A DNA stretch of 64,000 bases from Siphlonurus alternatus (taxonomy: Eukaryota; Arthropoda; Insecta; Ephemeroptera; Siphlonuridae). The notes under the pieces are model-generated. The model saw nothing but the letters and a program-made list of their open reading frames with translations. It did not search any database and was not told the origin of the DNA. The stretch is taken from NCBI GenBank assembly GCA_949825025.1, contig OX463782.1, positions 38,403,951 to 38,467,950 on the forward strand, written 5' to 3'. This document shows positions 11,313 to 47,184 of the stretch, in pieces (position 1 is the stretch's first letter; the number at the start of each line of letters is the position of its first letter). The translations under genes and the position numbers were made by a program.

Positions 11313-12889
11313 AATCCATTAATGTGAAGTTATTATCAACTTAAATTAATTAATTAAATGAAATTATAAATACATATTTTGTTCTGTTGTTAATTATCAT
11401 TTGATCAAACATATTTTTTATATATACCTGAAATATATATACGATTATGTGTAAATTAGGTGACCAAGAAAAAAACTTATAATAACTATTATAAAATACC
11501 TTACTTATAATTTATTTAAAGTGCCTGGTACTTTTTTTTATGTGACAATTTTTTTTGGGATCCGTTCAACAATTAAAGTAAATTAAGGGTAGTTTAAGTA
11601 CTTTCAGTTAGGTTTAAATAAGCATGAACCAATTCAGAAAGTATAATATAAAATTACACGCAAAATTATAGTTTTAGGGGGGTCGCACACAGACTTTTAT
11701 TTCTACGATCGTAAGCTTACGATCTTAAGTTTCTCATTTAGAACCGATTCTAAAATTTCTTTAATCATACGAAAGCATACCGAAGCTATGTGTGCGCACA
11801 ACTGATCGCATAGGTTCTTATTTTTTTTATCATACGCTGCGAAATCATGCAATTTTGTCTGCGACTAGCCTTGGGCCCATTTGAATAAAAGTTTGGTACG
11901 AGTTTTATTCAACATTGAAATCCTATATAAAAAAGAAATGATTTTTGGGTTTAGTACATACTCCACTAAGGGTTAATGAGAATACAACAACTGTATATTA
12001 GAATGCTAATGCTAATTCGTTCATCAAAAGAAGACATACATGAATTTTGACCAACTTTTTGTTACGTTATAATAGATCTGTTGCATTAAAAATAAATCAG
12101 TGTATAGAAAATTACAATATATATCGTACTGACTCTTCTTCTTTCTATTTCTAATTATTTTTATGCTGTAGCAACAACTTATACGCACAAGCAGCAATGT
12201 AAAGTCTCTTGGACGTGGCGCGCGCGAGCTTTACCTGACCTGTGGCGCTCGACTAATTATCCCCACAGATGCGTATTGAATGGCATAAATGCAACAAATA
12301 TGGGTGCTGATACTCTCAAATATATACTTAATATGTTGATAGAGCTTATAGCGTTCTGAAAGAAAAATTTACATAGCTATAGTAATCGTAATTATGTCTT
12401 ATCGTTAAAATCGTAGCAAATTTTAAGTTTCAGGCTGTGGTAAATGAACAATTTTCAACTTGTTACAAATTTATATGCATTGGCAGATAGAAAATTTTAT
12501 TGCCATTAATAAAATATGTTATTTATGTCTGTGCTACAAAAATTAGGTTCCTGGGAGTTGATATTAACAAAGCAGATCTGAGTTCATTTTAATGCTCGGA
12601 TGCCATCTTTGTGACGTCACCGGAAGCGCCCGAGCTACCCGAAAAGTGTAAAATTGGTCTCAATAGATGAATTAAGATGCCCTCTATCCATTTTCATTAA
12701 TTTTGGAATGTCCCCTTTCCGGAGTCACTTTTCCACCATTTTGGTACCTCAGCTCACGGACTATATTTACATATTTATAAGCCAGCCATGCTGTATAAAA
12801 TTACATGAGCCCATTAACAATCAAGAACACCTTCTACACTCAGGAGCATGACGTCAGCAGGTTTTCTACGTGAAAAAAAAAAATGAAGT

Positions 12890-13215
12890 TGAGTGTGGAC
12901 ATTGACCGGTTCTCGTTATATCACCGAAGTCAAGCTATGTCGAGTGTGGTTAGAGTGGTTGGATTGGTGACCGTTTCAAGTAAAAATTAAGTTGCACCCT
13001 CCTTGGGGTAAATTCATCTCGCTTTCCACCTGCACTTCCGTGGCTTTCGTGCACTTGTGTATGGTTCCCCAGGCTTGGACATATATCGCTTTGGTCCATT
13101 GATAAAAATTATAGAGGTGCCCATCCTGACTGAGATTTTCCAAAGTTTTCTCAGTCGGTCAGTCTCACCTCAGCGAATGCAGGGAATCGTAATAGGCCGT
13201 GCTATTATATATTAT
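12890..13215 (+). mobile_element. 5S-headed SINE, copy 2 (plus strand)
   Basis: The only full plus-strand copy. The 5S-like head (CCGGTTCTCGTTATATCACC, then GAAGTCAAGC) begins at about 12901. The body has GGGGTAAATTCATCTCGCTT. The tail hairpin CCTGACTGAG...CTCACCTCAGCGAATGC is at 13125-13180. The A-box-like motif of other copies has decayed here. Confidence 0.8.
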
Positions 13216-13418
13216 ATGGCCGTGGCTATCAGGGGCGTAGACAAGAGGGGGTGTTTTGGGTGTTATAACCCCCCCTTGAGAGCTGAACCTTAGTAAATTT
13301 TAAGGGAAAATTAACAAAAAATGGTACTCGACGGATACGATTTAGCTAATATTTTATGAAAATTTTCTTAAAAAAAAAAATTAAAAATTTATATCCCCGA
13401 ACATATTTATCGTTAATA

Positions 13419-15392
13419 CACGGAGAAAAAGGACAACTGTTTTTCATTTGAATTTAAAAGTTTTACTCCTGTGTATCTGTACCACGAAAAAAATCTTTTG
13501 AAATCAAAGGAGTTGCATTGTTAGACTTCTACAATCCTAACAACTTTAAATATAAAGTAGTAGAAGTGTAACGTACTAGATATAAAAAGATGTTAAAAAC
13601 AACAGTTTAAAAGCGTTATATTTAAGGGATAAAACTGTACAATTCAAAGCTGTAAATTTTTTAATTTTTATGTTGTTACTCTTTTAAAATCTAAAGTTTC
13701 TTCATAGTAATTCTCCTGCTTACATATCTACCTCCTTATAATTCTACAGATTTATTTTGTTAAAATTATAGTCACTATTACACGATACGATTGTTCTATT
13801 TTTTGCATGCATTTTCTTCTTACAAGCCAATTTCTACTCTACTTGTACAAGTACTTATACAAGTAGAGTTGAAATTGGCTTGTAAGAAGAAAATGCATGC
13901 AATAAATAGAACAATCGTTTCGTGTCATAATAATGATTGCAATATCTTTTAATGTTTTACTTTCTATTTTTATTCTGTTATTAACACTATATAAATTTAA
14001 CTAAATTGTACTACCTTAATATATATTTATTGGTAATGAGGACGCGAATTATAGCCAATAATATACAAAATAAAGGGATAAAATGAAAGAACAGGTGATT
14101 AAAGTTTATAATACAGTAATATTTAATTTAGTGTGTTGATGATACATATTTATAATGAATAATAATTATGAATGACAGTTTTAATTGTTAATAATTAATT
14201 ACAAATATTATGTATTAAATTTTCCGAAGAAAGAGCAAAAAAAGGTGGAAGTATGAATACAAAATTTATAATGATTACAGTCAATAGAGTCGTATGAATT
14301 TCCATTTAGTTGTAAAGAGATAAAAAAAATATTATGAAGTGAATTCTTTGAATGATATATATAGTATATAGTGACGCAAAGGTACAGTACTCAACATTTT
14401 CACAACTGCAAAGGTGTGTCTCCAACGAGTGTTTTCTTTCCCTCTGGGTGATTTTGGTTCGTCCAGCAAAATGACGGTGCCCATCCAGCGATGTGGAGGT
14501 GATATAGGGATGGCTGCTCAAACGATTACATTCGCGTGGCGTTCAATTTGCAATTCTTTGCAGCTAATCAAATCTGTATAAACAAAAATACAAACAGGTC
14601 TTGCATTAGTATAATTGCATCATTATTACAATTTAAATTTCAACTTACCATGAAATATTTCACTTGAAGCGTTGTAGAGCTCGCTAAATCCATCCTCAAT
14701 GGCTTGCAAATCGCCGTCCAAGTGATGCCCTGCATGCTCCTGCATGTGACATTGCTGGCTGCATTTGTCTTTTAAATGTACACAATCATTAAAACAATGA
14801 ATAATACTATAGGATGCAAAATCAAGTATTAGTTATAAAACTTACCATTAATAGTCCAGAATGATCTTTACACAGAGCACAACACGAAAGTAAACCGACG
14901 CCTGCAGATTGAAACAGGAAACTGGAAGTAAGGCACGTGTGCAGAAATAACGGCCGTTTTCCAACACATTTTAAGACTTTAATTTTTACTGATTTATACG
15001 TACACAGCTACACACCTCTGTTGTACTTTACATTTCACGAACGCTTATATTTGAATAGTTTGAAATTGTAAAACATTACACTCCTAAACTTTAAAAAATT
15101 CAATAAAAGATTAATTTTTTCTTTTTTACATCGTAAAAGGTTAAATCTTACCATGTAAATGTGTACACTGATGTTTAACAAGTAAGAAACTCTTGATTTT
15201 TAATGTTTTCGTATTAACGAGGTTAGAACTGTTAAATTCAAGGGAAATATCATTTATATTTAAAGTTAATACTTTTGAATTTGTACTAACAGTTTTTAAA
15301 CTTTAAAAGTAAAGGAAAAATCTTTAATATACAACAGTTATACTTTTGGATCTGTACCTACAGTTTTTAATCAGTTAACTGTTTTCTCCGTG
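13419..15392 (-). mobile_element. 1.97 kb TIR element with CACGGAGAAAA ends
   Basis: CACGGAGAAAA at 13419 mirrors TTTTCTCCGTG ending at 15392, with TA on both outer sides. Subterminal sequence is also related on both sides (AACTGTTTT, GATCTGTACC/GTATCTGTACC). An 8-bp CATATTTA follows the right end and also lies 7 bp outside the left end, so an 8-bp duplication with a small left-side scar cannot be excluded. The interior carries exon-like minus-strand pieces (separate entry) and a 140-bp hairpin at about 13785-13925. Superfamily not assigned. Confidence 0.6.
14306..15000 (-). pseudogene. Possible decayed spliced gene with Cys/His-rich (B-box-like) segment
   Basis: On the minus strand a frame at about 14990-14850 reads KRPLFLHTC... 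and ALCKDHSGLLM, ending at a strong donor (ATG|GTAAGT). A second block at 14773-14652 reads KCSQQCHMQEHAGHH then DGDLQAIEDGFSELY and ends at another GTAAGT. A third follows acceptor TTATACAG near 14583. Together CxxC...C...C...H..H resembles a B-box-type zinc site. However, the two blocks do not join in frame with canonical GT-AG cuts, so this is either a pseudogene or coincidence. It sits wholly within the TIR element and could be its former gene or captured host sequence. Confidence 0.3.
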
Positions 15393-15394
15393 TA

Positions 15395-16550
15395 CATATT
15401 TAGTTTATTTAAAATCGGTCTACGCTATAATGATTATTTATTTTAAGTATGGTATAATTCTATTATGTATAGTACCCATTATTAAGTTATAATTTATGTT
15501 TTTGTATGCGAAAAGACAACAATTCAAAGTATAAAAAATGTTGAAAACTTTCCCCGCATATGATGTTCAGCATAAAAATTATAAATATTAGTATTTGATT
15601 ATTTTTTAATTAATTATATAGGTATATTACATCTTACAATTTTCATGTATAGGTTGTCCATTTTGCATTAAAATACCGTTATTATATCACGTACTGAATA
15701 CTTATATAGATGGCAACATATGATTGACAAAATTAATTAAAAGACTTGAAACCAAACGAGCGTAAGCGAGTTTACACCCCACCCCTAGTCTCATGTATAA
15801 TACTCTGTAGGTATATCTTTAAATTTACTGTTGAAGTTAAAAAAATCCGATTTTTTAATAAATGTATTAATTTTACAGTATATGCAATCATAATGTAATA
15901 AATTGATTATCCTGGATTTAAATACAAATATTTTTTTCTTGCTCGTACATCAGTACATCGTCTTAAAATGTGGTCTATTTTTTATACGAAAAAGTAGTGA
16001 CAAAAATATTGTAACTACATAATTTACGATTTACAAATATAAGAAATTTGCTGCAACTTTTCATCGAAAAAAATTGTAGGCCACGTCCCTTTTTCAAAAA
16101 AATCGTGCATCATGAAACTAATAAAAATAATATAAAAGTGTTTATTAGATGAATTACTTGATTTAACTAAAATTATTTACTCAAAGCTTCATTTAATACG
16201 TTAGTGCACGTATAATATTGAAAAGAAATAAAAAAAATGGGGTGCAAAAAATGTAAAATTTTAAAAATATATTCTCTATATAATAGTATTTTTTTACAAT
16301 TTTACCCTAAAAAAAGGGGCGTGTCCTTAAAAAAATCGCGCCTGCCAATGGACTGTTCTCAATCTTGTTTATCTTCAAGAAACCCCCTTGGACAAATCCT
16401 GGCTACGCACCTCCTTTTATTCCTCCCCTATACCCCGGCTTGAGCTCCAAGCTTATAAGATAGGGGTGTAACTTTGTAAAAAAAAATAAAGAAAGAAAAA
16501 CTCTCTATACTTCCCACAGGTTTCAAATAAAAATCATGTCATTCCATCAC
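15395..16550. other. AT-rich intergenic DNA
   Basis: No gene, RNA or repeat boundary is supported here. The AATAAA signal of GNAT copy B lies just to the right. Confidence 0.35.
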
Positions 16551-16556
16551 ACTTCA

Positions 16557-16562
16557 TTTATT
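16557..16562 (-). terminator. Poly(A) signal of GNAT copy B
   Basis: AATAAA on the minus strand about 75 nt after the stop codon of copy B exon 6, the usual distance and the first such hexamer downstream. It supports exon 6 as the true last exon. Confidence 0.6.
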
Positions 16563-16635
16563 AAATCACATCACGGTTTTAGGGGCTCCAGAAAACAAAA
16601 ACTCGCAGTCCAGAGATCACGGTGAACCGCCGAGG

Positions 16636-40453
<23,818 letters not shown>

Positions 40454-41099
40454 GCAGTATACTGGGAGGACGTTGAATTGAGGAACCTCAGTTCTCGTCA
40501 ATCTTCGGGAGATTCTGACAAATAAGCCATGCACGTAGCGGTCTGTATTTTAGGACGTCAAAAATTTGACAGCCTCTAATGCATAAAGTGGCACATTTGA
40601 CAGCGGCACCTTTAGTAGCCAATCAAATGCGCTTAATTAAAAAGTCAGCAATGTGACGTACCAGGTTCCGCAGGTTCTGACATGTCTTCGCGTTGGCGTC
40701 AAAAGCGGCCAGTTTGAAATTAATCAAATGAAATGAAATTACATAATTAATTAGTAAGTTCAATTTAAGTTGGCCAACTCACCTCCTGGGGACATATTAT
40801 ACATGACCAAAATGTGTCAATTGCCCCAAAATACCAACCAATCAATCAATGAACTCACCTCCCGGAGGTGTTTCAAGCGAACGTCCTCCATGATGATGGT
40901 CCTTACAATAGAAAATCTCTTATCAGCTAGCTGGCAAACAACCTAGGGACACTTATCTATTATTAGATGCTCTGGCGAATAAAAAACATGCGGCCGTACC
41001 TCAAGGCCTCTCCATAGGAAAGCAAGATATCATATGAATTGAAGTCTTTTTCACTTGCTGGTCTCCTACCATTGAAAATCTGGTCAGCAACATAACGAT

Positions 41100-41640
41100 T
41101 TTGATTTATTTATTTATTTATTATTTCACCCAACTAATACATGCATATCAATATACATACATTTTAATTAAGGTGAGGATAGCAAGCAAAACACCAATAA
41201 GGTGCTAATACACAGAAGTGGCAGCTATCCCTGTTACTTTAAATGATTTAATATAATATAAAATAGAAAACTAGCAGATTAACAATAACACTGCTAGAGT
41301 CAAGATACAAATATTATTAAATACAATTTTTTGTAATGAAGTGAGTCGTAACAGATTTTGCAAATTGATTATTCGTACTCAACTTTACATGTTGCGGTAA
41401 TTGATTCCACTGGGAGACGGTTCTAAAAACATAACCCTTTTTACATAACTCCAATCTTACTTTAGGAGGAATCAATAATACCGCACCACTCTGACCTCTT
41501 ACAGGCCTTCCATGATTAATTTTTCTTGTGATGTCACAATCAATAGTTCCGTTTTCACATTTTTTGAAGAAAATTAAATCAATAACATGAAAATAATCTT
41601 GAATAGGAACAATTTTTGTAACAGAACAGTTAGGAGGAGA
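41100..41640 (-). pseudogene. Non-LTR retrotransposon ORF2 C-terminal fragment
   Basis: A minus-strand frame without a start, about 41640-41290, reads KIVPIQDYFHVIDLIFFKK, INHGRPVRGQSG, then VFRTVSQWNQLPQHVK, the WNxLP block found at the C-terminus of many LINE ORF2 proteins. A (TAAA)n tail lies at 41100-41120. Truncated and inactive; a second LINE tail (TTTATT repeats) begins at 41640. Confidence 0.65.
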
Positions 41641-41703
41641 TTTATTTATTTATTTATTGAGGTTTAGCATAAGAAAAGGGATATACTTATTATATATATT
41701 ATA

Positions 41704-41897
41704 CAGGCGCGAATCAAAGGGGGTTGGGGGGTGATCAGGGCGATCACCCCCCCCCCCCCAAAGGTCCCAAAATACATTGAAAGGGTTTTATCACCCCCAC
41801 CCGTCACCCCCCTCCCACTCTAAATTTTAACATTGAGGGATAGGGCACCGTCCCCCCCCCCCCCCTTCCCTAGAGCCGCGACCTGGATCTGCCTCTG
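41704..41897. mobile_element. hAT-type MITE
   Basis: CAGGCGCGAATC at the left, GGATCTGCCTCTG at the right, with long C runs and CCCAAAATACATTGAA as in other copies. No clean 8-bp duplication remains. Confidence 0.65.
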
Positions 41898-42646
41898 TAA
41901 ATATAAATTTAATTTAATTTATAAATGAAATTTCAATTTATTTTTATGGTATTTGTTTTGTAAAGATTAACAAGAACATTTTTTATACATTTTATTGTTT
42001 TTATTTATATTTATTCATACGTACAATCAATTTTTTGAATTCGATTTTTTGGTGAAATCTTTGAGGTCACACCATCAGGCTGGAGGTCACGGCAACGTCA
42101 CTGGCAGGTCGGAATCTTGGGGAACAAGATGTGACCTTGTTCGTCCTTGAGGTCATCCTACATCTCGTGTTCAACCTGAACGTAAATTTCATGTTATATA
42201 ATTTTATAATTTATAACTCTGTTTAATTAAAAAGCGACTGATGTTTAATTATACCTCGTCCGTAATTAAAAAGCGATAGATGGCTTTGTTTGGGACATTT
42301 GTTGGACTCTCAAATAAGGCAGTGTATTTATTATTTGACAGTAGTAAAATTGGAGCAGCTCCTTGTCCCCATTGTGCCACTGAGATAACTTTTGTTGACA
42401 CGATGATAACTTTAGAATTTAGGCACCTTTCTTCAGGGAATATTCTGGAAATATAGCGCGAGTACGCAATGTCGAAATGAGCTGCAAAATTAACTTAATC
42501 TACTAATTAATTAGCTTGTTAAGAAATAAATTATAGATTCTAGGGAAGGCGGTCAGGAGAGGCGCCCTAGAGAGAGAGCAGAATGAGAGGAAAACTAAAT
42601 GTTACATATATGTAAGGTATAGAGGAAAGGAGGTAGCTTTGTGTTA

Positions 42647-42830
42647 AGGGGCATTTCCATGGAGCGTGGAAAGCGAGAAAATCGCGTGCCATGGCCAATC
42701 AGAGGCTCGGAATTTCCTCGCCTTGCAGGGAGCTTTTTTTTGCCAACATGGCTACCATACGAGATTGAAGCAAGTGCGCTTTTCTCGCGCCGCCAAGCCC
42801 CGCTCGACATCGCTCCATGGAAATGCCCCT
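42647..42830. mobile_element. PIF/Harbinger-type MITE
   Basis: AGGGGCATTTCCATGGAGCG and its exact mirror are flanked by TTA at 42644-42646 and 42831-42833. The 3-bp TWA duplication is the PIF/Harbinger signature. 184 bp, in intron 5 of pseudogene C. Confidence 0.85.
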
Positions 42831-43779
42831 TTAGGCCATGTTACCCGCCGCGGTAAATGGTGATGGCAATTTAAACAGAAGAAAGTCAACGTCTAGAAAA
42901 TTTCTATCAAAAGTTAAATTCAGTTCGCAACGTATCACATTTTATAAAAATCTGTGCCCTACTGCCCACATTAAAATTCCTTATTTAGTGTGTCTTTCAA
43001 GCACGGAAAATGTAAAACAATTTTTCTTCCCCTCGTTTCTTGTTGTTACGTGTCATATATTCTCGCCACACTCTATGTGTTCGCCAGGTTGATTAGGGGC
43101 TAATTACAAGATTGAGGTACCTGAAAGCCACACCGCAGTGCCACCTTCTGTGCAGGCACGGACGAGAAGGGCGTCTTGGTGACTCGCACGCCGAGCGCAG
43201 CGCACAGCGGGAAGCGAGCCTTCAGCAGCGCCGCGCCGAGACCCAGTCCACGACGAGACGGGTGGACCTGCGGGTAAATATGAAGTTGGTGCCTGCCAGT
43301 GTCACCAAACTATAAACCTGCGTCCCACATCACTTTTTCGTCCACTCTAGGGGCCCTAAATGAACTTTCCCCTCCAATATGGCCGCTATATACAATATAA
43401 AAGTAGGTAGCAAATGGTGCGCCCTAAATTTCGCCGCCATTGTATGTAGGGTAGTAGAGAATATAAGATATTTCATGGGACGCAGCACTCACCGAGAGAC
43501 CTGCGTCGTCCAGCACGTGCGCCACGTTCATCATCTGAAACACGTCCACCTGAACACACGTGTGCACACGTGTACGAACCTGCCTGGAGATGCACGTGAT
43601 GGCAGTAGCAGCTCCAGCGCTCGTCCGGGAGGGGGCGTGGTGGGCCGTCGCAACACGTTGACGCCAGCGAGGCCGGACCACGGACCCCTGACACTGCAGG
43701 TCACGTGGGGGGCGAGTATCGCGACCTTTCACAGCTGGCTGGAGGTCGAAGCGCCGGGCGCCCCTTCTGGCAGGAGGCA

Positions 43780-43937
43780 GGACCAGGAAAAAAATTCCGG
43801 GGGGGGGGGGGGGAGGGGCTGCCTCCATAAGGACAATGTTAGAAAAAAATTAGAGTGGGAGAAGTGCCTATATATTGCCCATGTTAAATCCAAAATTTCG
43901 GGGAGCTGCAGCCCCCCTCCCCCTGGATCCGCACCTG
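43780..43937. mobile_element. hAT-type MITE inside exon 2 of pseudogene C
   Basis: The right end CTGGATCCGCACCTG is clear; the left end is eroded near CAGGACCAGG. It separates the two halves of exon 2 (SDVTEWWRGLLRQQ and LPEGAPGA), one of the disabling events. Confidence 0.7.
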
Positions 43938-44574
43938 CTGTCGCAGCAGCCCACGCCACCACTCCGTGACGTCACTCAGCTAGGCTCCTCCGCCACGCCA
44001 CTCGCTCATCTGTGAGATGATGCAACGATGATGACGTGACGAGACTCGGGAGGCACAACGTTATATATTCGCTTTTTGCTCGTGTACTCTTCTATATTCT
44101 AACAATACCTGATTTGTTTTGTTGGTAAAAAAAATAATTATACACTTCGTTTATATTATGCTATACGTATATGTGCGTTTTAGTCCACCTCAGCGTTGTC
44201 TCTACTTGCCAGGGTCATGACGTCAGCGCAACCCCCTCTATAGGGAGGTTTAGTGTGACGTCACAGCACGTCTGCCGTATGACCCAGAGGGTATCTGACG
44301 ATGGGCTCTTCGGGAAGGAAGTGAGTGGTCATGTGACTCCCTGCATGGCCTCTAGGTCTGGACTTGCCACCACGAAGCACGCGCAGCCACACACGCGGCC
44401 ACACACGCGGCTCGCTCCGGGACTGCATGCTCCTCATTATACATATTGAGCAATCTTCAGTACACAATCTAATGAGCACGCGCGGAGGCCAGCGGTGTAG
44501 TAGTGGATATAAAGAGCGGTGTGTATTAGGCAGGAGGGGGCGATGATTTCAGGTCACATTTGATGGACTTGATG

Positions 44575-44727
44575 CAGGCGCGGATGCAAGGCGATCGCTC
44601 CCCCCCCCCCCCAAAGGTCCTAAAATTCATTGAAGGTGTTACCACCCCCCACCCGTCCCACTCCAAATTTTAACATTGCGGGATAGCCCCCCCCCCCCCC
44701 CCCCCCCCCGAGCTGTATCCGCTCCTG
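44575..44727. mobile_element. hAT-type MITE
   Basis: CAGGCGCGGATGC...GTATCCGCTCCTG, flanked by ACTTGATG (44567-44574) and ATTTGATG (44728-44735), an 8-bp duplication with one change. Long C runs inside. Confidence 0.8.
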
Positions 44728-44729
44728 AT

Positions 44730-46002
44730 TTGATGACGACAACTTTCCTCGATTGATCATCAATATTATCAATATGATGCCATGCTTGCATCAAATATTT
44801 ATCACAACCCTCTTCTTATCTCTTATCAGAATAAACCAACCAATAACTGATTACTGGGAGACTATTTCACTGTAATTAATAAAATAACACTTATCTTATA
44901 ATTCTTTGTCTGTATTATAGGACGTTACTATTATAAAAATTCTAATTTATAAATTTAGTTTTATTTAAAATAATAATAGCTAGAGAGTTTCAACAGAAGA
45001 TATAGAGTCGGTATGACATCAGGCCAGGACTCTGTATAGTATGTGACATACAGCAGTTTGACAAGCTTCAACGTAAAAATGCCGCAGCGCCGCATTCTGA
45101 CATCGCTCCATAAGGTTTGTTAGGAGAAAAATCTTATTTATTTTTTCATTCAAATTCTATGCTGCACAAAATCTCGAATATTTTTTATGTCGTGTAAAGT
45201 GATCTTTTCCGTGGCTCATATGAATTATTAATCTTGCCCTTCATAAGAACCGTCGGAAAAAATTAAAAACCAGGTACCGCTGCATGGGTTAAAGGATAGG
45301 AATTTAAGCTTGATAGAACATGTCGTCGCGCGCAGTTCGCGCGCTCGATTTTCATTGGCTGAGAGAATTGTGTCGTCAATGTTGAAGCTTCTCAATCTTT
45401 AGTACATTGTTTCTCTACTGCACGCACACCACATCGAAATCTGCTTAAAATACTGTCACATCGTGTTTTTTTTCTTCAAATCTGTGCCTCATGATAAATT
45501 TAATAGTTCATAAATTACAACCGATCAATCACTGAGGGTAAAAAGTCCGCCGATTTCTGCTGTAGATATCAATGTTAATTAATTTTGGATTGCTAATTAT
45601 ACATTACAAAGTACTGCCTGATATATATATCGTTATAGTATTATAATAAATAATAATATATATATAATATTATAATTAATATATAGTAGTCAGCAATTTA
45701 TTTTCAAAGTTTTATTTTTTGTGTCTTAATTGCTAAAGGCTGTACGTAATTTTCTTGCTTTTTTGTGTGCTACTGATCATATAATAATAAAAAATTATAA
45801 TTGATATATAATATGATTATAATATATTATGATTTATGAAATTATAATAATAAAATAGGGAAAAAAATTTAGCACACATATGGCTCAAATTTGCGACAAA
45901 GAAGTTTGTGGTGTGGAAAAATAAGTGCGGATTTTTTTTATTTTTATTATTTTCACAATAGAATACCTCGACGATCTTCCTATGAGAGATTTAAGCTTAA
46001 GG
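44730..46002. other. Intergenic DNA, nothing recognised
   Basis: A GC-rich GCGCGCAGTTCGCGCGC palindrome at about 45331 stands out in AT-rich surroundings. No gene supported. Confidence 0.35.
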
Positions 46003-46162
46003 CAGGGGTGAGGGGGGGGGGGTGCCCTTTCCCGCAAGGTTAAAATTTAGAGTGGGAGGGGGGCAACGGGTGGGGGGTGGTAATACCTTCAATGTATTTT
46101 GGGACCTTTAGGGAGATGGGGCGATCGCCCCCATTGCCCCCCCCCCCCTGGATCCGCGCCTG
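46003..46162. mobile_element. hAT-type MITE
   Basis: CAGGGGTGAGG at the left and CTGGATCCGCGCCTG at the right, with AATGTATTTTGGGACCTTTA shared with the 24.8 and 41.7 kb copies. It adjoins SINE copy 6. Confidence 0.7.
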
Positions 46163-46189
46163 TATGGTGCCACACGGCCTTTTTATTAC

Positions 46190-46475
46190 GCGTCTCCCGG
46201 CCGCCAGCATTCATGACTGAGGTGAGAGTGAGGGAACCGTGGAAATTAAACCTCAGTCTGGACGGACACCTCTAAGAAGTGCATCAATACTGCACTAGCT
46301 GCATGCTGGGTGGAAGCGAAATATTGTATATGAATTTGCCCCAGGGATGCATTGCAGCTAGAGTGAGGGAGCGGAGCAATGTAATTATATATTATTACTT
46401 GAAACGGTCACCCATCCACTTCTTTTGACTTTGGTGATCTAAGGAGAACCGGCCAATATGTTGCACTGCTCCAGA
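46190..46475 (-). mobile_element. 5S-headed SINE, copy 6
   Basis: CCAGCATTCATGACTGAGG, GAGGGAACCGTGG, GAATTTGCCCCAGG and the head segment with CCATCC, GGTGATCTAAGGAGAACCGG appear in the expected order. Several short internal insertions. Confidence 0.7.
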
Positions 46476-46847
46476 TAAATTTGTATTTATAGAACAAAAA
46501 AGTCAGAAATAAAAATATTTTTTAAAAGTCATGTTCGCGAACAACAGGTGAGAACGTAGTGTCCTAATTACTCCAGAGATGGCGCTGGCGATCATAATTT
46601 AATTGTTCTCTCAACCTTGGAATTTTATGATTTTTATGTTGATGAGAGTGAAGGCATCGTCGATCAAGCGAGTTCAGCAGCAAGTTGTGTTGGTGCATTA
46701 CCCCGAGTGTTATTATGTCGTCGTTGCATTGAGTGCGAAGTGTTGTGATTTGTGATATTGTGGAATACGTAAGTAGCACGGAGACCATGTCCATTCGATG
46801 CTTGGTCAACCGAGGAGCTTTCTGCTCCCAAAACGTTCTTTTGTACG

Positions 46848-46981
46848 TCGCCTTGGAAAATCTTATTTTTTTTTGCAGCCTTGTTAATCCCCGTGCCCCT
46901 TAAAAGAATATCACAGGACATGGTTATTATCCACAATAACAAGGCTGCTGCAAATATGGGAAATTTTCCAAGGCGACGAGT
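46848..46981. repeat. Short hairpin (CGTCGCCTTGGAAAAT)
   Basis: CGTCGCCTTGGAAAAT ... GCAGCCTTGTTA pairs with TAACAAGGCTGC ... ATTTTCCAAGGCGACG. A related motif is near 56277 (CTCGTCGCCTCAGAAAATTT). The 133-residue ORF across it shows no recognisable domain. Confidence 0.6.
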
Positions 46982-47184
46982 GTATGCGTCAGAATAAACA
47001 AATAAACTAAAAACTTTCAGTGAGAAAATAGTTTTATCATAACAATTTACAGCTCGTAATTTCATTTCCTACTCTAAAAGGTTGTCTTATAATTATATAA
47101 TAAAGCTGACCCCTTGCTGGGCTGCAGGGTTGGTAACCTCGCGACCTTGCCGGCAGGTGCAGCCTCTGACGTCACAGGCAGCAC

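Larger units (their letters stand above)
9649..12762. mobile_element. Giant foldback element 1 (3.1 kb)
   Basis: Termini AGTCCGTGAGCTGAGGTACC (9649) and its mirror (12762) are flanked by ATATT at 9644-9648 and 12763-12767. The outer arms, about 9649-10537 and 11873-12762, match almost throughout. An inner pair continues at about 10545-10615 and 11588-11680, with 190 bp present only on the right side. The loop holds an (AT)n tract (10636-10720) and a family-P MITE. No protein is encoded, so any mobility must depend on another element. Confidence 0.85.
42075..44440 (-). pseudogene. GNAT N-acetyltransferase, copy C (degenerate)
   Basis: All six exons are traceable in 2.4 kb: exon 1 about 44440-44290, exon 2 about 44010-43740, exon 3 43580-43693, exon 4 43493-43549, exon 5 43121-43267, exon 6 from 42175. 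Exons 4 and 5 are intact with good splice sites (VDVFQMMNVAHVLDDAGLS; VHPSRRGLGLGAALL). The rest is broken: exon 1 has deletions and its donor GT is AT, exon 2 is split by a hAT MITE and has a stop, exon 3 is shortened and frameshifted, and exon 6 has TAG where copy B has LYG and a later TGA. ATGCAGTCCCGG at the start matches copies A and B. It is a tandem duplicate, not a retrocopy, because the introns are kept. Confidence 0.8.

Noticed and set aside
43379..43969. 196-residue plus-strand ORF and its overlapping minus-strand ORFs
   Set aside because: They are shadows of exons 2-4 of GNAT pseudogene C plus a hAT MITE; the correct frames are short exons on the minus strand.
46664..47065. 133-residue minus-strand ORF with a hydrophobic stretch
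   Set aside because: It crosses a perfect hairpin and shows no recognisable domain or splice context; kept only as a hairpin repeat.
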